Source: Hexactinellida sp. DTS-2022
Lineage: Eukaryota > Porifera > Hexactinellida
DNA: 64,000 bases
NCBI GenBank assembly: GCA_028753945.1
Contig: JAPNXP010000011.1
Coordinates: forward strand, 4,898,001 to 4,962,000
Reading direction: 5' to 3'
Part shown: piece after piece, positions 31,603 to 41,000 of the stretch
Numbering within the stretch: the first letter of the stretch is position 1
How the letters are laid out: the number at the start of each line of letters is the position of its first letter
Position numbers and translations under genes: made by a program
The notes under the pieces: model-generated
What the model saw: the letters and a program-made list of their open reading frames with translations, nothing else
Database searches by the model: none
Told to the model about the DNA's origin: nothing

Positions 31603-32232
31603 TTACACGAGAGTGTACAGTATGGTTAGAGCTAGTACCAGCAGTATACTGCCGGCATTAGCTACAGCTGATGAGTAGCAGGCATTACAGGTTTCCTGGC
31701 TACAGGCTGATGGGAGAGCAAACGAAGAGAATGGGGGCACTGCATTAATGTAGCTCGTAAAGGTTAGCATTGATGAATATCCTCCCCCATAGACAACACT
31801 ATAGGAGACAGGGATTCCGTCTGCTATTACGATTGTTCGAACAGTTGACCCGTTTGTAGCTGTGTATATGCCGGTAGGATTCTCCACTGCATTATCGAAA
31901 GTACCCCAGAAATTAGTTTCAAACAATTCGCCCGTAGCATTACCAGCGCTGCATGTACCATTATCCACCACATAACCCATCCCATCATTAACACTAAGTA
32001 AAGTAAATAATGAATTTTTTACTCCCCTTAATGTACCCACTGCGTCTTCAATTTGTAGCTTTCGTGGGACATCTATTGCAATGTTATAGCGTGTATACGT
32101 GGCTGTAACCCCAAATATTGTTTGCGTTCCTGTGGACTCGAATGCAAAGCTATTTGACAGCTGAGGGCCCTGTGCATAGGCCACTGCTATAAGTGAGATT
32201 ATAGAGAGCACACTGGTTATTGTATATCTCAT
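31603..32232 (-). CDS. Small GPI-type surface protein, paralogue 2
   Basis: Intronless, 209 residues, with signal peptide 1-20 (VLSIISLIAVAYAQ) and the same C-terminal GPI-type signal as paralogue 1 (ANAGSILLVLALTILYTLV). Shared landmarks are YTRYNIAIDVPRKL, a Trp-Gly after an Asn-Phe (TNFWGTF) and FALPSACSQETCNACYSS. Several Asn-x-Thr/Ser sites (NGTC, NATG, NGST) suggest glycosylation. Function unknown; both genes point the same way with matching promoters, so they are a tandem duplication, probably co-regulated. Confidence 0.82.
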   Translation of the reverse strand: MRYTITSVLSIISLIAVAYAQGPQLSNSFAFESTGTQTIFGVTATYTRYNIAIDVPRKLQIEDAVGTLRGVKNSLFTLLSVNDGMGYVVDNGTCSAGNATGELFETNFWGTFDNAVENPTGIYTATNGSTVRTIVIADGIPVSYSVVYGGGYSSMLTFTSYINAVPPFSSFALPSACSQETCNACYSSAVANAGSILLVLALTILYTLV

Positions 32233-32286
32233 TTTATTGTTCAGGTTGAGTTCGCAATTCGTATGTGCGTGGCCAGAACTAAGAGT

Positions 32287-32298
32287 ATTTATATGGGA
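32287..32298 (-). promoter_or_regulatory. TATA box of GPI-type paralogue 2
   Basis: CATATAAATACT on the minus strand, about 57 bases before the ATG. Confidence 0.6.
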
Positions 32299-32346
32299 AC
32301 TGTTCTTATTATTTCATGCAGCTCAGTGTTAACAGAAATATCGGGT

Positions 32347-32376
32347 TTAACTCAACCCTCAAGGGTTGGATTAATG
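32347..32376 (-). promoter_or_regulatory. Conserved upstream motif, GPI-type paralogue 2
   Basis: AACTCAACCCTCAAGGGTTG followed by GATTAATG. It includes an inverted AACCCT/AGGGTT and a GGATTA core of the kind bound by Otx/Pitx homeodomains; binding is inference. Confidence 0.6.
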
Positions 32377-32812
32377 TGATTCCTATAACGTGATACTTCC
32401 AATTATATAATAGTTTCATATATTAGATCCATTCCAGTAGCTAACTATGGGTTGGGCACATTAGTTACAGCACTCAGTGATTAGTTAGTTAATTAGTTAG
32501 TTTAATATTATAATTTTGTTGGGATATTATTTGTTAATTGTATACATCTCTTATTCTAGCTGGATACTGTATGTTGTAAAGAATATAATTAGGGTATTTT
32601 ATTTAGACCTTGGAGATTAATATATATATAAAATTACCCCTTGGTAATTATTAGTTATCAAATTGTCAAAGTTTAATAAAGTTCCAAATTTACAAATTAC
32701 AAACTGAAAGTTACAAAATGAAATATTTATATAAAATCATTGTGTTGTTTTCTTGAAAATAATCTAAAATACATTGTGTTATTTTCTTCAAAATAATATA
32801 AAATACAACAAT
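32377..32812. other. Intergenic, GPI-type pair to ARL4-like
   Basis: A/T-rich, with TAGTTAGT repeats near 32482-32502. It probably contains the ARL4-like 3' UTR; ATAATATAAAATACA at 32791 may be near its end. No gene seen. Confidence 0.45.
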
Positions 32813-35470
32813 TCATTGGTTGTTTCTAAGTCTCCTTTGCATCAACATTTTGTCCAACTCTTTCATTCCCTCTTCCATGCCCTCCCCATTCGTTAAACTT
32901 GTCGGTTGAACAAAATAGTGTTGGTGTGGCAGTGTGTCCAGACTTAATTCGGTCATAATTTCCTCTGACCGCAATGCACCTTCCATGTCCTGTTTGTTCG
33001 CTAGCACTAGCAACGGGACCTAAGTATGAATGTTAATGTTGCAATCTAATGTGTTTCATATAGGCGGGTAAACCTATGCTTTTCTAGGCGCGCGAAAAAA
33101 TCAATAATCACAATATACTCCGCTTAATAGAGCCACGGGTTAATAGATTTATATGCTTAATGGGGTCAAAATTTCGCAGGATTTATATGACGGAATTACA
33201 GTTTGGCTTAAAATATTTTCGGTTAATAGATTTATTTGCTTAATCGGGTCAAAGTAACCTGATGTGACTCTATTAAGCGGAGTCGACTGTACTCTATAAA
33301 CTTAATACAAATTGAGAAATTTAGGCGCATGTAAAGCGAACTCAACTAATCTAGTCGCACAGAAATTTAGGGATGAAATCCTGTTGTAATTACACTAAAT
33401 CCCCAATTATTGGCTGTTATTATGATCTATTGTTTCATTTCCGGGCTACATTGCAACTTTGGTATTCTACCGGAATTTAACAATTCAGTTCCTATTTAAC
33501 AACTTGTATTACTTAATCAGTCTTAATGCATGCTTTGTAGATGAATAGAAATGCCACATAATACGAACTGCTTTATGTAACTTAATTATCGAAATTAACC
33601 TCTTATTTCTGACATTAATATTCATATTATTCTACACAGGAGACTATCATACGATGTCTCCTTACAACCACTTCCTACCAACCATAAAGCATTATTGGAA
33701 TGGCAACCACCTTTATAATTATCAGATGATGAAAGTACTTGTTCGTTATTGTACGAAACTATGAACTTTCAATTCACTTTTGCAAACCTACTAAGGATAG
33801 ATAATTCAGCAAAATTTCTGACCTAAATGTTGTTGTTGGATGCTAATTAATAACAAAATCTACTTATCCGACATACATAACAACAGTGTTTTAAATTAAA
33901 TACTATAATGTCATTTTACACTATAATTTCTGGCATTACACTCTAATTTCATACAGTGGATGCCGGTTATAAGAACATCGTCGGGAACTGCATATAATGT
34001 TCTTATAATCGCCATAAATTATACAGGGTATATGGCAACCGTTTTCCAATTTAATGTTCTTATATCCGGCATGTTCTTATTCTTATATCGGGTATCTACT
34101 AACTGTATTATAATAAGTTGTCACTAATCGAATCATTGTAGTTTTTCGTGTTTCTATAAAACTACATATGAAATCAGTTGTTAACACTTGGTTTCAACCA
34201 AATTGGACTAAAATTTCGAAATCTAGACTAAATAACATTTATTTTTAATTCACATTTCATACTATTTGAATATAATCAGGCAAATTTTTTGGATTGCAAC
34301 CATTAGGATAAATGATTTTATAATTCTGCATATGACTTTGTATATATTCAGCCCTTAAAACACTCCGAACTAATCACTGTATTATACAGCCGTTTGTAAA
34401 TACGCTCCTAATCTTGGTCTGATCAAATTTTAATACGCCTAAATCACACATTTATGTTACGGTATAGGAGAAGATGCCAATTTTTCGCATTCCTAAATCA
34501 AATTTTTCCAAGAAGCATGCTCCAAAAGCAGCGTCTCGGCTCCTGTATAAACTCTGCTACCAATACCCCTTATGTGTAACCCTGCATTACCTGCACGAGT
34601 TCCCTGCTAGAATACGCGTTGTGTAGCTCTGCCCTTGCCTCGGGCATTCTCTCCGGATCGGAGGAGTCCACCAGATATATGATGGCGTCTATGCCCTTGT
34701 AGTAGTGCGGCCAAATCGCCCTCAGTCTCTCCTGGCCCCCCACGTCCCATAAAGTGGCCATATGGCGGTCCCCTATCTTCACCTACAACCATGGATACGG
34801 ATAGTATCAATGGAATTGACACTATGGATAATAGCCTAGTTCTATAGCCTATAATTCCAGGGAAATTGCCCCCGGCCCCCCTCCTATGTCACGTTTTTTA
34901 ACTTATTTGTTTGTCATAATTGGTTGACCCCCTACCCCATTGGAAGCGTTACGTAGCGTTTCAATGGCCCTATTAACCATGTATACAGGATATAATAAAA
35001 TGAATTTGTACTATGGATAATAGCCTAGTTCTATAGACTATAATTCCAGGGAAATTGGCCCTTTTCCCTATGTCACGCTTCTTTACTTATTTGTTTGTCA
35101 TAAATTGGTTGACCCCCCTACCCCATTGAAAGCGTTACGTAGCGGTTCAATGGCTCTATTAACCATGGATACGGGATATAATAAATGAATTGACACTATG
35201 GATAATAGCCTAGTCTATAGGCTATAGTTCCAATTCAATATTCACATGACACCTAGGATAGTTCCTATATAATTCCTATTTATTGAAGGAACCTACCTTT
35301 TCTATGTTGAACCCGATGGTTGGTATTGTAGGGAAATACCCTCGATACCTTACTCTGTATAGGAATGTTGTTTTCCCAGCCTGATCTATTCCTAGAATGA
35401 CGATATTAACTTTTCTAGTGGGCGTAGCGAATAAGGGCACACACTGCAATCCTTTTACCACGTTACCCAT
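32813..35470 (-). CDS. ARL4-like small GTPase of the ARF family
   Basis: Three exons, 35470-35297, 34782-34591, 33019-32813, all joined in phase 0; 190 residues. It starts MGN, with Gly2 as a probable myristoylation site; a start six codons earlier is open but would hide it. Nucleotide-binding motifs: GIDQAGKTT (P-loop), PTIGFN (switch I Thr), WDVGGQERLR (switch II with the catalytic Gln) and NKQD. The ending GMKELDKMLMQRRLRNNQ, with a basic tail, resembles ARL4 rather than ARF1. ARL4 proteins act at the plasma membrane in actin and trafficking control. Introns are long for this window and full of repeats. Confidence 0.87.
33113..33289. mobile_element. MITE, family D, in ARL4-like intron 2
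   Basis: ACTCCGCTTAATAGAGCCAC to (reverse) CAGTCGACTCCGCTTAATAG. Confidence 0.7.
33954..34105. mobile_element. MITE, family C, TA target, in ARL4-like intron 2
   Basis: CAGTGGATGCCGGTTATAAG at the left; CAGTTAGTAGATACCCGATA (reverse) at the right; TA on both sides. Confidence 0.75.
34372..34552. repeat. Family H repeat in ARL4-like intron 2
   Basis: TTTGTAAATACGCTCCTAAT near the start and GCGTCTCGGCTCCTG at the end, ending just before exon 2. Confidence 0.6.
34823..35240. repeat. Tandem 170-bp duplication in ARL4-like intron 1
   Basis: The block ACTATGGATAATAGCCTAGT ... CCATTGAAAGCGTTACGTAG occurs about 2.4 times (34823, 34995 and partly 35195). Each unit ends in family G sequence. Confidence 0.8.
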
Positions 35471-35540
35471 TCGACCTAAGGAATGCAATTATAATAGGCA
35501 CAGTTCTAATTGTGCCTCTTAAGGTCTGTCTAGTAAGGAC

Positions 35541-35697
35541 CATTCAAACGTTATGTAACGCTTCCAAGGGGCTAACCAATGTGTGACAGACCATCCTTTT
35601 AAAAATGTCATTTATATCACAAATGGACAAAAATCGTGACATAGGGAGGGGGGTCTAATTTTCGGGAATTTGCGTTACGTAACTTTTGAACGTCCCC
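35541..35697. repeat. Family G repeat
   Basis: ACCATTCAAACGTTATGTAA at the left and (reverse) GGACGTTCAAAAGTTACGTA at the right, upstream of ARL4-like. No coding content. Confidence 0.6.
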
Positions 35698-36150
35698 TTT
35701 ATTTGTTTGTTTTGTTTACTTATTGTATTGTACACATAGATACATAAATTCGTTATTTATATGTGTTATAATTTTAATTAATTTTCTGTTTGTTATTTAT
35801 TGTTTGTTTGTATTTATAATCGACAGTTTTATGACTATTCATAAATTCAATTATTTGCTCAAATTAAATTCAAATTATTTTAGTGGCAGACATTCCTTGC
35901 CAGGCTTCTGTTTCCAAGTAATATTCTAATTCGCAACCATATATATATCCACTTAGTTCTCATTCCATTGAGTGCATACTATCACTAGACAATCCATTAT
36001 AATGTGGTCGAAGCCACAAAAGTATTATGGCTTGTAATTATTCCTATTTATTACAACTATACTACCATTAATACATTATTATGTCGTGATTGTGTAACTA
36101 AGCTATCCCATCGTGTTCTATAAATAGCTACGAAATAGGAACTAACTAGA
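35698..36150 (+). other. Intergenic with promoter of the 507-residue gene
   Basis: T-rich, with a TATA-type box CTATAAATAG at 36118-36127, about 25 bases before the ATG at 36151. Confidence 0.5.
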
Positions 36151-37674
36151 ATGAGTATCCACAACGATTTGTCACACTTCTCAGTAAAAGTGAATCTCCA
36201 CTGTCTCACAAAATGCGACGAAACAACCGACAATTTCACACCTTCCGATCTCATGATTCCCTTGTTACCGACATACGCTGATTATTATGATCACATAACT
36301 GTGGCTCACATTCGTAGTGCGGTAAAGCGTAATCATAAGATCCCCGAAATTTGCCAGACAGAAATCCTGTACATAGACGGTCCCATTCTCGACTATACCC
36401 TGCCACTTTCCGCGTTCCACTTCAAGCCATGTGACTCCCTAGAGGTGTTATATTACGCCACGGCTAAGGTTGATATTATAGACGAGATTCTATTGGATAT
36501 CGATAGCCTGGCTGGCACTTGTCAACGTTTCTCTTATTGCGAAGATAAAGATATTAGACAGGATTTGCTACAAATTATAAGCGATAAGGAGTCGTTCCTT
36601 CGGAGCCTCACCTTTATAGTGTTTCTTCCTTGGAACAGCCCTGAGACCGAAGCTGGCAAGCTATACTTCGTTAGTCAGGGGGGCCTCGATAAGCTCATAG
36701 GCCTGCTACGATGGACAATAGAGATGGGACAGCTGGAACGCTCGCTTGATGTCATAGTAGAGTTTGAGAAGGACCTATTCCTGGCGCTATGGGGGTTCGC
36801 GGATACTCTTCAAGAGAAGTTGCTTCTCTTACAAACTGACTGTCTACAGGCCGCAATGCGCGTTCTAACGGATAACATAGGACACAAGGTGCTGGTTCAT
36901 CACGCGCTTGGGCTAACACAGATGCTAATGGAGATCCCCGAAGCAAGGGGGATAATGATAGACAACCCTAAATCCATTCTAAACATCGCCGAGTGTCTTA
37001 AAACTAGAATTGAATCGGCACTCACTTCTAATGATAGATTTCCTGAGGCGACTATTATATGTCGGCTTTCACATTCCACTAATTCCCACAAAATCCTAAC
37101 AGAGGTCTCAATATTCAATATTCTGCTACACGTACTCAGGGAAACGACTACTAAAAACGGACACTTTTTCTTGAAGTACCTGCTACTCCAATTCTTTATG
37201 AACATTCTTATAAACCCATCCCTCCCGTCGCTGCCTTGCCAAACCCTGTCAACCCTCCGGCATCTAATGACCTCATTCTTAAAGGACCACAAGTGGAGTC
37301 AGCTCTTCCAATACGAGACTAAAAACGGCTACAATTGCAGTACGATTGTCCCATTTATTCACGCACTGTTTGTACCGAAACGCTCACAGGTGTATCAGGA
37401 CGCCAAACTAATGGAAGCGTACCTCTTAGTAACCATAATGTCGCTTAGGAATGTGCTGCATCAGGCGAACAAACAGCAGTTGTTCATTCAGCAACACCTG
37501 CAGGATTTCCTAACAATTGCACGCTGGTATTTGCCGCCTAAATTCGCGAAAGAACTTTGCGAAATAATGAATTTTTTTAAGGCGGGGGTTCCCTCATTAC
37601 AGAACATTGCAATCACCAAACTTGGTATCGAGGAGAATGGGTTTCATGCCATTTTCACAGATTTTAGGAGTTAG
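36151..37674 (+). CDS. Unknown 507-residue, mostly helical (ARM/HEAT-like) protein
   Basis: Intronless. I do not recognise the family. Residues about 10-110 have alternating strands (VKVNLHCLTK, EILYIDGPILDY, SLEVLYYATA) that could form a ubiquitin-like fold. From about 115 to 500 the sequence is a series of amphipathic helices with Leu-rich repeats (LFLALWGFADTLQEKLLLLQ, LVHHALGLTQMLMEIP, LKYLLLQFFMNILIN), as in armadillo or HEAT solenoids. No signal peptide or membrane segment, so a cytosolic or nuclear scaffold is likely. Coding character is clear: long frame, CDS-like base composition against A/T-rich flanks, and a TATA box at the right place. ELMO- or UNC45-type proteins are possible distant relatives but nothing specific supports either. 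Confidence 0.78.
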   Translation: MSIHNDLSHFSVKVNLHCLTKCDETTDNFTPSDLMIPLLPTYADYYDHITVAHIRSAVKRNHKIPEICQTEILYIDGPILDYTLPLSAFHFKPCDSLEVLYYATAKVDIIDEILLDIDSLAGTCQRFSYCEDKDIRQDLLQIISDKESFLRSLTFIVFLPWNSPETEAGKLYFVSQGGLDKLIGLLRWTIEMGQLERSLDVIVEFEKDLFLALWGFADTLQEKLLLLQTDCLQAAMRVLTDNIGHKVLVHHALGLTQMLMEIPEARGIMIDNPKSILNIAECLKTRIESALTSNDRFPEATIICRLSHSTNSHKILTEVSIFNILLHVLRETTTKNGHFFLKYLLLQFFMNILINPSLPSLPCQTLSTLRHLMTSFLKDHKWSQLFQYETKNGYNCSTIVPFIHALFVPKRSQVYQDAKLMEAYLLVTIMSLRNVLHQANKQQLFIQQHLQDFLTIARWYLPPKFAKELCEIMNFFKAGVPSLQNIAITKLGIEENGFHAIFTDFRS

Positions 37675-37838
37675 TTACTTGATTTGTTTATTGGTATGCA
37701 TCATCTTTATATATTGTTAGTGATCTGTGAATATATGAATCAGTTTGTTAATATTAATATATTTTGCTAGTCTTTATATTTGATCAACTGTTTATTGGGT
37801 TAATTAATATTTTACCTCACAATGGTACATGTAAGGGG

Positions 37839-37978
37839 ACATTCAAACGTTACGTAACTCTTTCAAAAGGGGGGGGGGGGGGGGGGGCTCAACCAATTTG
37901 TGACAGACCACTTTTATATTACAAACAGTTTGTCTTATTTCCCTTAAATTTATGTTTCATAACGTTTGAATGCCCCTT
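37839..37978. repeat. Family G repeat with a long G run
   Basis: GGGGACATTCAAACGTTACG at the left and (reverse) AGGGGCATTCAAACGTTATG at the right, around about 17 consecutive G. Lies 60 bp before CHMP3. Confidence 0.7.
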
Positions 37979-38040
37979 AGTAGGATAAGTATCGATTATG
38001 CATCTTTATTTTTGTTGTTTGTTTATTCCAGTTAGCTATT

Positions 38041-41000
38041 ATGTTCAAGAAGAAGGATCCAAAGGAACTGGTTAGTTATTATGAGATATATCCTATTATC
38101 CGTAGCCAATTAGATTCCAGCTTATAGTAGTACAGTCGTACCATGGATGCTATTATTCTGTTTAGAAATTTATTTATTCCAAATTATTCCGTCTATGTAC
38201 AGTAGAACCTCGTTAGTAGGAACACCAGGGGACCGTCAAATGTGTTCGCCTTATCCGGAATTCTTATTAACGAATTTAATTTGTATTGGAAAGGCTTTGA
38301 AGGGGACTGAAATAGTGTTCGTATAAACCGTGTTCCTACTAACGAGGTTCTACTGTATATAATATTATAGGAACATAAGATAAGCCGTCAAATTGTAGAC
38401 AATGCTAGAGTAGAACGGAACGGAATAACGCATGTATATATGTGTAGGTGCGTGAGTGGAAACAATCGCTTCGCAAAGAGAGCAACGGAATGGACAGACA
38501 GATCCGGGGCATACAGAGAGAAGAGCAGAAGGTCGCTAAGCAGATTAAGGACGCCGCGAAAAAGGGAAGCATGGACGCTGCTAAAATCCTAGCTAAGGAA
38601 ATGGTACAGTCGCATCGCGCCGTCAACAAACTGTACGCCAGTAAGGCGCAGCTCAACTCTGTTGTTATGCAGATGGACCATCAACTGGGTACGTTATGGG
38701 TCCGTAAGAACAGGGCCGTCCGTTATGGGTCCGTAAGAACAGGGCCATGCGTTATGGGTCCGTAAGAACAGGGCCATGCGTTATGGGTCCGTAAGAACAG
38801 GGCCGTCCGAGCCTATTAATACCTGCCCAGGTCAAACCTAACTGGAGTAAGCATCATTGCTACCCATTGTCAAAAATTCTTCTATTATTAACTTCTTAAA
38901 ATCTTGATATCATGGTTTCCTTTATTTGAGTTTTCGCTAGAAAATTATACTAGTTTAAACTTTAAATATTATCTTATTAATTGTTTTGAAACTCAGCAAG
39001 TTAGTGAGAACCTGGTCAGGGAAAATTCTGCCCCGGTTTGACCTGGTCAGTTTGGATTAGTGGCACGGCACTAATAAGAATCTCCGTCAATAGTCCACAA
39101 GATATATTAACTACTGTCGCTCCGATAAGAACATCTATTCTGCTCACAACTTGACTGTATTTATACTTTTCGTACTCTGTATCACAGACAGAATAGCAGA
39201 TGTTTGTATGCAGGTGTTATTCTCTGTATAATCTTAGTATAGTTCCACTTATGTGAAACACCTGTGATATACTCAAGAGTATAAATACAGTTTATAGCAG
39301 GGAATTAGTTTTTTATTTTTACACAGAGTAATCAATTAAATTTTAATTAGGTACGAGCCCTTCGGTCTCGGTCGCTTTGCGACAGATCGGTGCTACGCAC
39401 CTCAAGTTAACGGCCGCTGTGCGGCCTTACTCCTCACATTTTCTACCATGGAAATGGTAGATAGGGACGTTATGATTTTGATTTTCATTAATTTGTTTAC
39501 CTATTTGTGTAAACAACAACAACAAATACTCATATTAGAATTTTATAAATGCGAAATTCGTGTTCAGCACACTTGTTTACTTATAATACCTATTGAAGGT
39601 TAACTTCTAGGTTGATTTTGAATTTTCATTAAATTGTTTAGCTATTTGGAGTGAACAACAACAACAACAACAAATATTCATATTAGAAAATTTAAACGCG
39701 AAATTCGTGTTCAGCATACTTGTTTACCTACAATACCCGTTGAAAGCTAACTTCTAGGTTGATTTTGAATTTTAATTAATTTGTTTACCTATTTGTGTAA
39801 ACAACAACAACAAATATTCATATTACAAATTTTAACCGCGAAAATCGTGTTCAGCATACTTGTTTACCTATAATACCCGTTGAAAGCTAACTTCTAGGTT
39901 GATTTTGAATTTTCATTAATTTGTTTACCTATTTTGTGTAAACAACAACAACAAATATTCATATTATAAATTTTAACCGCGAAAATCGTGTTCAGCATAC
40001 TTGTTTACCTATAATACCCGTTGAAAGCTAACTTCTAGGTTGATTTTGAATTTTCATTAATTTGTTTACCTATTTTGTGTAAACAACAACAACAAATATT
40101 CATATTATAAATTTTAACCGCGAAAATCGTGTTCAGCATACTTGTTTACCTATAATACCCGTTGAAAGCTAACTTCTAGGTTGATTTTGAATTTTCATTA
40201 ATTTGTTTACCTATTTTGTGTAAACAACAACAATAAATATTCATATTATAAATTTATAAATGCGAAATTCGTGTTCAGCATACTTGTTTACATATTATAA
40301 CATTTGAAAGTTAGTGAATATCTCATATATTAATGCGGTTTCTATCCCCCCGTCACTTTAATACAATCCGGACAAACAAACACACACACACACAACAATC
40401 GAGATTTAATAATATAGATTTGTTTATGATAGCGATTTCCAATCTTTCGTCAAAACAAAAACAAGTTCGCCTATTAGCAAGCAATTTCGTGCAAAATGCG
40501 ACTTGCTAATTCCTTGTATTAGTATCCTGGTTACATGTAGGGTAGATAGGTATGTGGATACAAACACTAACACCTTGTTGTTGTTGTTTACAGCTATGAT
40601 CCGGATGGCTGGGTCTATGGAGAAGAGCACAGAGGTAATGAAGGCAATGGAGAAAGTTATAAAACTTCCGGAAATAAGAAAGTCTATGATGGACCTGGCC
40701 AAAGAAATGCACAAGGTGAGTTGTGTCCGATATTAGTTAGCAACCAATTAGGTGTTATGTTATGCAGTCAGGTTCTTATTATGGGCATTCAAGGGATTAA
40801 ATATTGTGTTCATATTAGAGAATTTATAATAAGCAAACTCAACTTGATACAAACCCTATGTAAGTTGTTATTTGGGACCATAGGGCTTGTTCATAATAAG
40901 TTCATATTAAGGCTAAATTAAACCCTATGTAAGTTGTTAATTTGGGACCATAGGGCCTGTTTATAATAAGCGAACTCAACTTAATACAAACCATATGTAA

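Noticed and set aside
35723..35929. Small hydrophobic protein
   Set aside because: Very A/T-rich frame with Phe/Leu/Ile/Tyr bias from T-rich DNA; no signal peptide pattern or conservation visible.
39354..39426. tRNA gene
   Set aside because: The hairpins do not fit a cloverleaf and there is no TTCGA loop or A/B box arrangement.
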